Part shown: piece after piece, positions 16,679-23,994 of the stretch
Position numbering within the stretch: the first letter of the stretch is position 1
Layout: every line of letters begins with the position of its first letter
DNA from: a virus
DNA: 43,071 bases
Virus record (IMG/VR): IMGVR_UViG_3300045454_000140
Location: 1 to 43,071 of that record
Reading direction: 5' to 3' (one strand)
The notes under the pieces: model-generated
Told to the model about the DNA's origin: nothing
Databases searched by the model: none
What the model saw: the letters and a program-made list of their open reading frames with translations, nothing else
Position numbers and translations under genes: made by a program

Positions 16679-17931
16679 CCATCTCCTGGCTTGCCGACAA
16701 GATCGAGCAATGGCCCACGGCCAAGCTGGTGCCGTATGCCCGCAACTCGCGCACCCACTCGGATGCTCAGGTCGCCCAGATCGCGGCGTCGATCGCCGAG
16801 TTCGGTTTCACTAATCCGATCCTGGCCGGAAGTGATGGCGTCATCGTCGCGGGCCACGGTCGTCTGGCGGCTGCTCAGAAGCTCGGCCTGGCCATGGTAC
16901 CGATCGTGGTGCTCGACCATCTGACGCCGACCCAGCGCCGAGCCCTGGTGATTGCGGACAACCGCATCGCCGAGAACGCCGGATGGGATGAGGCGATGTT
17001 GCAGGTGGAACTGGCCGCGCTGCAGGACGATCAATTCGACCTGGCCCTGACCGGGTTCGACGCCGACGCCCTGGCCGATCTACTGGCGGGTGAGGAAAGC
17101 ACTACCGAAGGCGACACCGACGAGGATGTGGTTCCGGACGGGTCCGGCACCGTCGTATCCCGGGCGGGCGACGTCTGGATCTGTGGTGAGCACCGGGTGA
17201 TCTGTGGTGATGCGACCGATGCCGATGCCTACGCGACGGTGCTCGGTGAAGAGATCGCCGACATGGTTTTCACGGATCCGCCGTACAACGTTAACTACGC
17301 CAACTCGGCCAAGGACAAAATGCGCGGCAAGGATCGCGCGATCCTCAACGACAACCTCGGCGACGGGTTCTACGATTTCCTGCTGGCGGCACTGACTCCC
17401 ACCGTGGCGCATTGCCAGGGTGGCATCTACGTGGCCATGTCTTCGAGCGAACTTGACCGCTTGCAGGCAGCGTTCCGTGCGGCCGGCGGCCACTGGTCTA
17501 CCTTTGTCATCTGGGCCAAGAACACCTTTACGCTGGGCCGCGCCGACTACCAGCGCCAGTACGAGCCAATTCTCTACGGCTGGCCCGAGGGTGCTGACCG
17601 CCACTGGTGCGGGGACCGCGACCAGGGAGACGTCTGGCAGATCAAGAAGCCGCAGAAGAACGATCTGCATCCGACCATGAAGCCGGTGGAACTGGTGGAA
17701 CGGGCCATTCGCAATTCGAGTCGCCCGGGCGATGTGGTGTTGGATCCCTTCGGTGGGTCGGGCACCACGATGATCGCGGCGCATAAGTCGGGCCGCCGTG
17801 CGCGGCTGATCGAACTGGATCCGAAGTACGTCGATGTGATTGTGCGCCGCTGGCAGGAGTTTTCTGGTGATAGTGCAATACGGCAATCAGACGGGATCGC
17901 CTTTGATGCTGAATTGACAGAGCAGAATTGA
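16675..17931 (+). CDS. ParB-domain/DNA methyltransferase fusion (DPPY type)
   Basis: 418-aa paralogue-like second fusion, coupled to the first by ATGA overlap. The ParB-like domain (residues ~10-120) is visibly similar to that of its neighbour: NSRTHSDAQVAQIAASIAEFGFTNPIL, IVAGHGRLAAAQKLG, VIADNRIAENAGW. The catalytic motif is DPPYN at 201-205, typical of N6-adenine methyltransferases. The SAM motif is LDPFGGSGTT (356-365), followed by RRARLIELDPKYVDVIVRRW. No cognate endonuclease gene is nearby, so it looks like an orphan modification enzyme. Confidence 0.9.
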   Translation: MTISWLADKIEQWPTAKLVPYARNSRTHSDAQVAQIAASIAEFGFTNPILAGSDGVIVAGHGRLAAAQKLGLAMVPIVVLDHLTPTQRRALVIADNRIAENAGWDEAMLQVELAALQDDQFDLALTGFDADALADLLAGEESTTEGDTDEDVVPDGSGTVVSRAGDVWICGEHRVICGDATDADAYATVLGEEIADMVFTDPPYNVNYANSAKDKMRGKDRAILNDNLGDGFYDFLLAALTPTVAHCQGGIYVAMSSSELDRLQAAFRAAGGHWSTFVIWAKNTFTLGRADYQRQYEPILYGWPEGADRHWCGDRDQGDVWQIKKPQKNDLHPTMKPVELVERAIRNSSRPGDVVLDPFGGSGTTMIAAHKSGRRARLIELDPKYVDVIVRRWQEFSGDSAIRQSDGIAFDAELTEQN

Positions 17932-17934
17932 CGA

Positions 17935-17965
17935 CGGGGACCGAAGTCCCCGCCGGCTTTTCTTT
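17935..17965 (+). terminator. Terminator between methyltransferases and tmRNA
   Basis: CGGGGAC, CGAA loop, GTCCCCG, then CCGGCTTTTCTTT on the plus strand. It ends the methyltransferase operon. The same stem lies just past the 3' end of the convergent tmRNA gene and may serve it too, though its minus-strand U tract is poor. Confidence 0.75.
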
Positions 17966-17969
17966 GGTA

Positions 17970-18245
17970 ACAAGGCTCAAGCAGCCTCGGCAAAGGCCTT
18001 AAGCGGCGATTGCGAAACGCTCATCGTTGGCGTTTAGAGATTTGCTTCATTAACGTCGATCGCCTGACGAGTTGCCTGCTTTCCTTCACTCACCCCGTCG
18101 AAACCAGTGCACCCCCAACTAAGAACACTACGATGTGATGCTTATGATGCTCTTAGGTGGAGGTGGCGGGAATCGAACCCGCGTCCGAAGCGCTTCCAGA
18201 TTGCCGGAATTACAACCATGCGTCGATTATGGGGGTAATGGCCCC
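17970..18245 (-). ncRNA. ssrA: Permuted (two-piece) tmRNA
   Basis: Transfer-messenger RNA, which rescues stalled ribosomes and tags the nascent peptide. On the minus strand the acceptor piece comes first: T stem GCGGG (18182-18178), loop TTCGATT, CCCGC (18170-18166), acceptor 3' strand CACCTCC (18165-18159), discriminator A (18158), then CC. The final A of CCA is not encoded. A 39-nt intervening segment (18155-18117) follows, then the coding piece starting GGGGGTG (18116-18110) and CTGGTTTCGACGGGG. GGGGGTG pairs with CACCTCC over 7 bp, including the G3-U70 wobble that alanyl-tRNA synthetase reads. The tag frame 18031-18002 encodes ANDERFAIAA with stop TAA at 18001-17999. GGAA and GCAAC of the coding piece can pair with TTCC and GTTGT of the acceptor piece (candidate P2). 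Outer boundaries are approximate. Permuted tmRNA genes are known in some betaproteobacteria, alphaproteobacteria and cyanobacteria. Confidence 0.9.
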
Positions 18246-18250
18246 GAATT

Positions 18251-18496
18251 TCAAGGAACGTGTTCACAACATACTGATCCAGTGTTCAATTTATCTAACG
18301 AGAACTCGGGATACAAATCGCCGCTGGTGATGTCCGCCACGTAGCCGACGTCGCTGAACTCACCGGGCTGGTCGGCGAGGATGACGCCGCCGACTGACTG
18401 GATTGCCACGCCGTACTTGCGGGAGAGTTTGGTAAGTTCGGCGATGAACTTGTCGTAATTGGCTTCGAGTTGCGGGGTGATGAGGACGGCTGCCAT
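18251..18496 (-). CDS. Small hypothetical protein next to tmRNA
   Basis: 81-aa protein, not recognised. The core is compact (LEANYDKFIAELTKLSRKYGVAIQSVGGVILADQ, then a YVADITSGDLYPEF tail). The last ~15 residues (SLDKLNTGSVCCEHVP) look like read-through into the leader of the tmRNA gene, whose acceptor piece starts within a few bases of its stop. A GGGG SD precedes the ATG. It follows the 125-aa gene by 12 nt, so the two form one unit under upstream element copy B. Confidence 0.62.
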   Translation of the reverse strand: MAAVLITPQLEANYDKFIAELTKLSRKYGVAIQSVGGVILADQPGEFSDVGYVADITSGDLYPEFSLDKLNTGSVCCEHVP

Positions 18497-18508
18497 GGCG
18501 ATTTCCCC

Positions 18509-18886
18509 TTACGCTGCTTTGGCTTCGAAGGATTCGTCTGTCACTTCGCAGTGGATCACGAAGCCCGTCAGGTAAGGCAGTCCCTTGGGGATGCCGTAGT
18601 CCTTGCTGGTCTGGCGGCCAATCGACCAGCCCATCCATCGGGTGACGGCGGCATCGATGGCTTGCTTGATATCGTGGCCCTGCAGCGTCTCATTGAGGAC
18701 GTCATCCGCAAAGTGGCGTCCGTGGCGGCTGTCGAGGAACAGCCTGACCGATTCGAGGGGCTGGTAGGTGGCGTCCGAGATCGCGGTCATCGCGATCGGC
18801 CAGGCGGCTGCGGCGTTCTCGTTCATCGTGCCAAAAAATCCCCAGGCATCGTTCTGGGTGGCGGGGATGGTTTGCTTCGTGGTCAT
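18509..18886 (-). CDS. Accessory-island hypothetical protein (125 aa)
   Basis: 125-aa soluble protein, family not recognised. It contains NDAWGFFGTMNENAAAAWPIAMTAI and WMGWSIGRQTSKDYGIPKGLPYLTGFVIHCEV. I use the ATG at 18886, which has an AGGAG SD 7 nt upstream; a longer frame would read through the conserved upstream element (18921-18951). Genes of this look occur in small-gene islands of proteobacterial mobile elements together with DUF3489 genes (recollection, not verified). Confidence 0.65.
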   Translation of the reverse strand: MTTKQTIPATQNDAWGFFGTMNENAAAAWPIAMTAISDATYQPLESVRLFLDSRHGRHFADDVLNETLQGHDIKQAIDAAVTRWMGWSIGRQTSKDYGIPKGLPYLTGFVIHCEVTDESFEAKAA

Positions 18887-18920
18887 CGTGGTCTCCTGGG
18901 TTGATCGTTGCGACACCCGT

Positions 18921-18951
18921 ATGAACGCGCTGTTTGATTGAGAAGCCAAGC
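18921..18951 (-). repeat. Conserved upstream element, copy B
   Basis: Plus-strand ATGAACGCGCTG, variable spacer, GAAGCCAAGC. It lies 34 nt upstream of the start codon at 18886. Confidence 0.72.
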
Positions 18952-18971
18952 TAATCTTCGAAGAATTTGCA

Positions 18972-19436
18972 TCAATTTTCGGTGGCGAGTTCGTCGAGCA
19001 GTTTCATCGCGGTGCGGTCGCCGGCAAGGGCAGTCCGCAGGGTGCGCACTGCCTGGTCGATGCTGACCTCGGGCCGCCGATTGTCGAGCAGCCAGCGGAT
19101 CGCGTTGGCCTGATCGTTGCTGGGCGTCGGCGACTCAATCGCCACCCCAACGTACCGACCGTAGCTGCCGCCGGAGGGATCGACATAGAGCGTGGTGCGG
19201 CCGGGGGCGCTGACCTCGACCACACTGCGTTTGCCGTTGCGGTGTCCGCCGTGTCCCGCCAGCCAGTCGCGATCATCCAGCAGGGTGCTGGCGAAGACGT
19301 CGTACTCGGCGGTAGTCAGTTCCTTGCGGTACTCGATCGCGATGGACTCGGGCGGTGCGCTCGGGTCCGTGTTGTGAAGTACCTCGTCGAGGCTGCACGG
19401 TTTGCGGGTAAAGCGGGCGCGGATGGTGGTGGTCAT
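18972..19436 (-). CDS. Accessory-island hypothetical protein (154 aa)
   Basis: 154-aa protein, not recognised, beginning MTTTIRARFTRKPCSLDEVL. It has a GKRSVVEVSAPGRTTLYVDPSGGSYGRYVGVAI beta-rich centre and a helical C-terminus (IDQAVRTLRTALAGDRTAMKLLDEL). GGAG sits 7 nt before the ATG at 19436. It is a single-gene unit under upstream element copy C and diverges from the HU gene. Confidence 0.65.
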   Translation of the reverse strand: MTTTIRARFTRKPCSLDEVLHNTDPSAPPESIAIEYRKELTTAEYDVFASTLLDDRDWLAGHGGHRNGKRSVVEVSAPGRTTLYVDPSGGSYGRYVGVAIESPTPSNDQANAIRWLLDNRRPEVSIDQAVRTLRTALAGDRTAMKLLDELATEN

Positions 19437-19472
19437 GGTGGTCTCCAGTCGGTTGATTGATGCGACAGGTGC

Positions 19473-19503
19473 ATGAACACGCTGTTCAATCAGGAAGCCA
19501 AGC
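19473..19503 (-). repeat. Conserved upstream element, copy C
   Basis: Plus-strand ATGAACACGCTGTTC, variable spacer, GAAGCCAAGC. It lies 36 nt upstream of the start at 19436. GAAC and GTTC form an inverted repeat around the centre. Confidence 0.72.
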
Positions 19504-19569
19504 GTTTTTTGATGAAGAATGAATTGGTGGCAGAATCCCCGCTTTCCAACCAAGGGGAGTAACCACCAC

Positions 19570-19863
19570 ATGAACAAATCGGAACTGATTGAAGCCCTGG
19601 CCACCAAGACCGACGTCTCCAAGGCCGCTGCAAGCAAGTCCGTCGACGCTCTGGTCGAGATCATCACCGCCGCTGTTGCCAAGGGCAACGACGTGGCCCT
19701 GATTGGTTTCGGCACCTTCAAGGCATCGAAGCGTGCTGCCCGTACCGGCAAGAACCCGAAGACCGGCGAAGCGCTCAAGATCGCGGCCACCACAGTTCCG
19801 ACGTTCAAGGCTGGCGCTGCCTTCAAGGCGGCTGTTGCCCCGAAGAAGAAAGCCAAGAAGTAA
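19570..19863 (+). CDS. HU/IHF-family DNA-binding protein
   Basis: 97-aa nucleoid-associated protein: MNKSELIEALATKTDVSKAAASKSVDALVEIITAA, then the signature IGFGTFKASKRAARTGKNPKTGEALKI, and a lysine-rich tail (APKKKAKK). It bends DNA as a dimer and could assist recombination, packaging or origin function. GGGAG precedes the ATG. It is the only plus-strand gene inside the minus-strand island and is followed by a terminator shared with the convergent DUF3489 gene. Confidence 0.93.
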   Translation: MNKSELIEALATKTDVSKAAASKSVDALVEIITAAVAKGNDVALIGFGTFKASKRAARTGKNPKTGEALKIAATTVPTFKAGAAFKAAVAPKKKAKK

Positions 19864-19883
19864 TTCCGTCTCCGTGGGGTGAG

Positions 19884-19923
19884 TCAGGGCGGTGCCGGGT
19901 GACCGGGCCGCCCTGATTGTTTT
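19884..19923. terminator. Terminator between HU and DUF3489 genes
   Basis: TCAGGGCGG and CCGCCCTGA form the outer stem, with a second CCGG/CCGG stem inside, followed by TTGTTTT on the plus strand. It lies between convergent genes and may act in both directions. Confidence 0.85.
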
Positions 19924-19928
19924 ACCGG

Positions 19929-20483
19929 TCAGGTGATCCGGTAGATGCGCTCCCCGCCGTCGGCCTTGTCCGAGGTGAGGTTGAGCCCGAGTTTCTTTTT
20001 GAAGGCCCCGGCGAAGGTGCCTCGCACCGTGTGTTTCTGCCAGCCAGTGGCTTCACAGATCTGGCTGATGGTGGCACCCTCGGGACGCTGCAGCATCTGG
20101 ATCACGGTGGCCTGTTTGCTGTTGTCGCGCATGCGGGGTTTGCCCTCGACGCCGACTTTAAGCAGTCGCTGGGCGGCGTCCTGTTTTTCTTGCGCCCATT
20201 CGGCCTCCTTCGCGGCCACGGCGGCCTCAACCTCCGGGTCGGGATGAAGGGGCGCAGGCGTTGGCAGGTCGCGCCCCAGGGCCACGTAGCCCTCAATGGC
20301 GACGAAGTAGTTGTCCTGGCCGTCGCTGGTGATCAGGGCCTTGTTGAACAGGCCCTGGATGACCTTGTGCCGTGCGCCGCCCTTCACGTTGTCGGGAAAC
20401 CAGACGATCTGGCCCTTGGTCTGGTCGATGGCATGTTCGAGGATGTCGTACTGGGTCGTGCTGAGAGTGATGCGGGTGGTCAT
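19929..20483 (-). CDS. DUF3489 family protein
   Basis: 184-aa protein. The C-terminal ~75 residues match DUF3489: KQATVIQMLQRPEGATISQICEATGWQKHTVRGTFAGAFKKKLGLNL, a winged-helix-like DNA-binding region ending in GERIYRIT. The N-terminal part (LSTTQYDILEHAIDQTKGQIVWFPDNVKGG) is a second small domain. DUF3489 genes often accompany DUF2924 and serine recombinases in mobile elements; here they lie 18 kb apart in the same genome. The ATG at 20483 has an AGGAG SD, and the gene shares a unit with the 81-aa gene just upstream. Confidence 0.85.
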   Translation of the reverse strand: MTTRITLSTTQYDILEHAIDQTKGQIVWFPDNVKGGARHKVIQGLFNKALITSDGQDNYFVAIEGYVALGRDLPTPAPLHPDPEVEAAVAAKEAEWAQEKQDAAQRLLKVGVEGKPRMRDNSKQATVIQMLQRPEGATISQICEATGWQKHTVRGTFAGAFKKKLGLNLTSDKADGGERIYRIT

Positions 20484-20510
20484 GGCGATCTCCTGGTAGG
20501 TGGATGAGTT

Positions 20511-20756
20511 TCAGTCTTCCCAAATCTGGCTGCCGTCGTGGCTGATCCAGAGTCTGGCGTCGTCGTCGGTCGCCATCTCGATGGTGGCGATGCCGCTGGC
20601 AATGTGATGGCCGTCCTTGCCGGTGGCGCGGTAGGTCAGACCGTCGTGGCGAACCTCGCAAGGCCTGCCTGCGAGGAACTCGATCTCGACGTGCATCGCG
20701 CCGCGAGGTTTGTGGTTGGTATCGGTTACGTTGGCGTTGATGGTCTGGGTGGTCAT
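20511..20756 (-). CDS. Small accessory protein (81 aa)
   Basis: 81-aa acidic, strand-rich protein, not recognised: MHVEIEFLAGRPCEVRHDGLTYRATGKDGHHIAS, ending ISHDGSQIWED. GGAG precedes the ATG. It is first in a two-gene unit with DUF3489 (27-nt gap) and lies under upstream element copy D. Confidence 0.62.
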   Translation of the reverse strand: MTTQTINANVTDTNHKPRGAMHVEIEFLAGRPCEVRHDGLTYRATGKDGHHIASGIATIEMATDDDARLWISHDGSQIWED

Positions 20757-20788
20757 GCTCTGCTCCTGCGTTGTGTGATGGTGATTGC

Positions 20789-20819
20789 ATGAACGCGCTG
20801 TTCGGGATGGAAGCCAAGC
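20789..20819 (-). repeat. Conserved upstream element, copy D
   Basis: Plus-strand ATGAACGCGCTGTTC, variable spacer, GAAGCCAAGC. It shares extra flanking sequence with copy E (GGTGATTGC before it and CTGAATCG after it). It lies 33 nt upstream of the start at 20756. Confidence 0.78.
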
Positions 20820-20865
20820 ACTGAATCGAAAAATGTTCGTGAATCCGCACCTGGCTTGATGCAGA

Positions 20866-21144
20866 TCAGGCCGGCCCGCCTTTCAAAACCTTGATGCCCT
20901 CGTGCGCCAGGGTGAGCACGGCGGTTTGATAGGCGACCTGCGACAGGCCCGGCACGTCACGGGCATCGTCGATCAGGGTGTCGATGGTCGGCCGGCTGAT
21001 CGCGCGCATCGCCGCGCAGGCGGCTTCCTGTTGCGCTTCCGTGGCCTCGCGGATTGCCGGGTAAAGGCGGACCAGGGTGGTCAGAGCGTCGTGGGCGAGT
21101 CGCTTGCTCAATGTGTCGATCGAGTCGCGGGTGGTGGTGTTCAT
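20866..21144 (-). CDS. Small accessory protein (92 aa)
   Basis: 92-aa helical protein, not recognised: MNTTTRDSIDTLSKRLAHDALTTLVRLYPAIREATEAQQEAACAAMRAI, then helices to GIKVLKGGPA. The ATG at 21144 has GGGGGAG close upstream; a TTG 15 nt further up is possible. It lies 11 nt after the 59-aa gene, in the same unit. Confidence 0.62.
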   Translation of the reverse strand: MNTTTRDSIDTLSKRLAHDALTTLVRLYPAIREATEAQQEAACAAMRAISRPTIDTLIDDARDVPGLSQVAYQTAVLTLAHEGIKVLKGGPA

Positions 21145-21155
21145 GGCTCCCCCGC

Positions 21156-21335
21156 TCAAAGGACTTCGGACTCGAGGAGCACGTCCTCGTAACTGAAATC
21201 GTGGTTGCCGATGACCTGGCCGTTCTCGAGTTCGTAGCTGGGTTGCTCGTCGCGGTCATTCACGAAGACGACGCGCAGTACCTGGCCGTCGATGCGGATG
21301 TAATCGCCCGGTTGGGCCTTTGTTGCGTAGCTCAT
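21156..21335 (-). CDS. Small accessory protein (59 aa)
   Basis: 59-aa beta-rich protein, not recognised: MSYATKAQPGDYIRIDGQVLRVVFVNDRDEQPSYELENGQVIGNHDF. AAGGAG precedes the ATG at 21335. A longer frame would read through upstream element copy E and is less likely. It is the first gene of the rightmost minus-strand unit and diverges from the terminase genes. Confidence 0.62.
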   Translation of the reverse strand: MSYATKAQPGDYIRIDGQVLRVVFVNDRDEQPSYELENGQVIGNHDFSYEDVLLESEVL

Positions 21336-21369
21336 TGCAGTCTCCTTGCTTGTTGGTGATGGTGATTGC

Positions 21370-21400
21370 ATGAACGCGCTGTTCTGGAGGAAAGCCAAGC
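21370..21400 (-). repeat. Conserved upstream element, copy E
   Basis: Plus-strand ATGAACGCGCTGTTC, variable spacer, AAAGCCAAGC. It lies 35 nt upstream of the start at 21335. Extended similarity to copy D includes GCTTGATG.AGATCA further out. Confidence 0.78.
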
Positions 21401-21448
21401 TCTGAATCGCAACGTTGGAGAACATCTGCGATGGGCTTGATGTAGATC

Positions 21449-21997
21449 ATGGGTCTGTCGATACGCGCCTACGCCCGGCATCGCGGCGTCTCTCACGTGG
21501 CGGTCAAGAAGGCGATCGATAGCGGCCGCATCACGCCCGAGCCCGATGGCACGATCGAGCCAAACCGGGCCGACCTGGAGTGGGCACAGAACACGGTGTC
21601 AGCCAGGAAGCCTGCCCCGGCCAAGGCAGCGCCAGCAGCGGTCGAACCGCCTCGCGCACGGACGATCGAGCCAGCAGAGCCAGCCGCACCCGTTCTCTCG
21701 ACCGGTGGCACCTCGCTGCTGCAGGCCAGGACGGTGAATGAGGTGGTCAAGGCGCAGACCAACAAGGTACGCCTGGCACAGCTCAAGGGCGATCTGGTCG
21801 ACCGGGCCCAGGCGATTGCCCATGTCTTCCGGCTGGCGCGCACGGAGCGTGATGCCTGGCTCAACTGGCCGGCGCGCATCTCCGCGCAGATGGCCGCCAA
21901 GTTGGAGATCGACGCCCACGAACTGCACGTGGCCCTGGAATCCGCCGTGCGCGATCACCTGATCGAACTTGGCGAATTGCGCGCCCGGGTGGATTGA
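21449..21997 (+). CDS. Terminase small subunit (Nu1-like DNA-packaging protein)
   Basis: 182-aa protein. The N-terminal HTH (MGLSIRAYARHRGVSHVAVKKAIDSGRI) should bind the packaging site. A disordered Pro/Ala-rich linker (about 50-90) is followed by a helical C-terminal part (NEVVKAQTNKVRLAQLKGDLVDRAQAIAHVFRLARTERDAWLNWPARI) typical of gpNu1-type small terminases. Its stop overlaps the large-subunit start (TGATG). It is the first rightward late gene after the accessory island. Confidence 0.82.
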   Translation: MGLSIRAYARHRGVSHVAVKKAIDSGRITPEPDGTIEPNRADLEWAQNTVSARKPAPAKAAPAAVEPPRARTIEPAEPAAPVLSTGGTSLLQARTVNEVVKAQTNKVRLAQLKGDLVDRAQAIAHVFRLARTERDAWLNWPARISAQMAAKLEIDAHELHVALESAVRDHLIELGELRARVD

Positions 21998-23982
21998 TGG
22001 AACTGGAAGACTACGAAGGCGCGCTCGACATCGAACGTGCCTGGCGGGAGGGGCTTGTCCCGGATCCGCTGTTGTCGGTGTCGGAGTGGTCTGACAGGCA
22101 CCGCATGCTGTCCTCGAAAGCCTCCTCGGAACCGGGGCGCTGGCGCACCAGCCGCACCCCGTACCTGAAGGCCATCATGGATTGCCTGTCGCCGACCTCA
22201 GCGGTCGAGCGGGTGGTTTTCATGAAGGCGGCTCAACTGGGTGCCACCGAAATGGGATCGAACTGGATCGGCTACGTGATTCACCACGCCCCCGGTCCGA
22301 TGATGGCGGTGTGGCCGACAGTGGAAATGGCCAAGCGCAACTCCAAGCAGCGGATCGACCCGCTGATCGAGGAGTCGCCCATCCTCAAGGAACTGATTGC
22401 ACCCGCCAGGAGCCGGGACTCCGGCAACACCATCCTGGCGAAGGAATTCCGGGGCGGCGTGCTGGTGATGACCGGGGCCAACAGCGCCGTCGGCCTGCGC
22501 TCGATGCCGGTGCGTTACCTGTTCCTCGACGAGGTCGATGGTTATCCCCTCGACGTTGATGGCGAGGGGAATGCGGTGGCACTGGCCGAGGCCCGCACCC
22601 GAACGTTTTCTCGGCGGAAGATCTTCATCGTGTCGACGCCAACGATTGCTGGTGTCAGCACCATCGAACGGGAGTACGAAGCATCGGACCAGCGACGCTA
22701 CTTTGTGCCGTGTCCGCACTGCGGTCATCGGCAGTGGCTGCGCTTTGAGCAACTGCGCTGGGAGCGAGGTGAGGATGGCACCTTCCCGGAGACGGCGGCC
22801 TACGTCTGCGAGTCCTGCGAGGTGCCAATTCCCGAGCATCACAAGACCTGGATGCTGGAGCATGGCGAGTGGCGGGCCATGGTGGAAAAGTCGGCCGAAG
22901 GCAGCAACAAGACGGCCGGCTTTCACCTGTCGAGCCTATACAGCCCGATCGGCTGGCGGTCGTGGCGGGACATCGCCATGGCCTGGGAGCGTGCCATCAG
23001 CAAGGAGTCCGGGTCGTCAGCCGAGATCAAGACCTTCAAGAACACTGAACTCGGGGAAACCTGGGTCGAGGAAGGCGAAGCGCCCGACTGGCAGCGCTTG
23101 CTGGAACGCCGCGAGGACTACCGGATCGGGACCATTCCAGTTGGTGGCCTGCTGCTGACTGCCGGTGCCGACGTCCAGAAGGATCGCATCGAAGTGTCGA
23201 TATGGGCCTTCGGCCGAGGTAAGGAATCCTGGCTGGTTGAGCACCGCGTACTCATGGGCGACACTGCCCGCGACGAGGTGTGGAAAACACTGGCCGGCGT
23301 ACTGCGGGAAACCTGGACGCATGAGACTGGCTGCCAGCTTGGACTAGGTCGTCTAGCACTGGATACCGGCTTCGCGACGCAGGAAGCCTATGCGTTTGTC
23401 CGGGGTGTGCGCGACCCGCGTCTGATGGCCGTCAAGGGTGTAGCCCGGGGAGCAGCACTGATCGGCACGCCGACGGCGGTGGATGCCACCACCGGCGGCA
23501 AGAAACTGCGCCGGGGGATAAAAGTGTTCTCGGTGGCCGGAGGTATCGCCAAGCTCGAGTTCTACAACAACCTGCGCAAGTCCCCGGAGGTCGCCGAAGA
23601 TGGGGTCACGATCCGTTACCCCACCGGCTTTGTCCATCTGCCCAAGGTCGATGCCGAGTACCTGCAGCAACTGTGTGCCGAGCAGCTGGTGACCCGGCGT
23701 GACCGGAACGGCTTTGCCATCCGCGAGTGGCAGAAGATGCGGGAGCGCAATGAAGCATTGGACTGCTACGTCTATGCCCGGGCCGCTGCCGCCGCCTCCG
23801 GCCTCGATCGCTTCGAGGATCGCCATTGGCGTGAACTGGAAAAGCAACTCGGGATGGTCACCTCCGATCCCCCTGAGTCGTCCGATGTACCCGATATCGA
23901 GGCCACCCATAGCGGTGGCCTCGCTGTTTCTGGCGTCCGCAAACCCGGCCGTCAATTGATCCGCAGCCGTTGGCTGACATAA
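21997..23982 (+). CDS. Terminase large subunit, lambda gpA type
   Basis: 661-aa packaging motor and nuclease. Near the N-terminus, FMKAAQLGATEMGSNW is the degenerate Walker A of gpA proteins; RYLFLDEVDGYP is Walker B. A CxxC pair (CPHCGH, CESCE) follows around residues 235-275, then IVSTPTI and the C-terminal nuclease region with LTAGADVQKDRIEVSIWAFGRG and LALDTGF. It translocates DNA into the prohead and cuts concatemers. The ATG at 21997 is coupled to the small subunit. Confidence 0.93.
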   Translation: MELEDYEGALDIERAWREGLVPDPLLSVSEWSDRHRMLSSKASSEPGRWRTSRTPYLKAIMDCLSPTSAVERVVFMKAAQLGATEMGSNWIGYVIHHAPGPMMAVWPTVEMAKRNSKQRIDPLIEESPILKELIAPARSRDSGNTILAKEFRGGVLVMTGANSAVGLRSMPVRYLFLDEVDGYPLDVDGEGNAVALAEARTRTFSRRKIFIVSTPTIAGVSTIEREYEASDQRRYFVPCPHCGHRQWLRFEQLRWERGEDGTFPETAAYVCESCEVPIPEHHKTWMLEHGEWRAMVEKSAEGSNKTAGFHLSSLYSPIGWRSWRDIAMAWERAISKESGSSAEIKTFKNTELGETWVEEGEAPDWQRLLERREDYRIGTIPVGGLLLTAGADVQKDRIEVSIWAFGRGKESWLVEHRVLMGDTARDEVWKTLAGVLRETWTHETGCQLGLGRLALDTGFATQEAYAFVRGVRDPRLMAVKGVARGAALIGTPTAVDATTGGKKLRRGIKVFSVAGGIAKLEFYNNLRKSPEVAEDGVTIRYPTGFVHLPKVDAEYLQQLCAEQLVTRRDRNGFAIREWQKMRERNEALDCYVYARAAAAASGLDRFEDRHWRELEKQLGMVTSDPPESSDVPDIEATHSGGLAVSGVRKPGRQLIRSRWLT

Positions 23983-23994
23983 CTGGAGTAACTC

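Noticed and set aside
18155-18190. Sequence looks like a tRNA T arm or a tmRNA 3'-end fragment left as an attachment site
   Set aside because: The matching 5' acceptor strand, the GGTTTCGACGGGG signature and a full tag frame follow 39 nt downstream on the same strand, so this is a complete permuted tmRNA and not an att remnant or a tRNA.
19917-20507. Plus-strand open frame opposite DUF3489
   Set aside because: The minus strand has a good SD and a recognised domain; the plus frame is a shadow.
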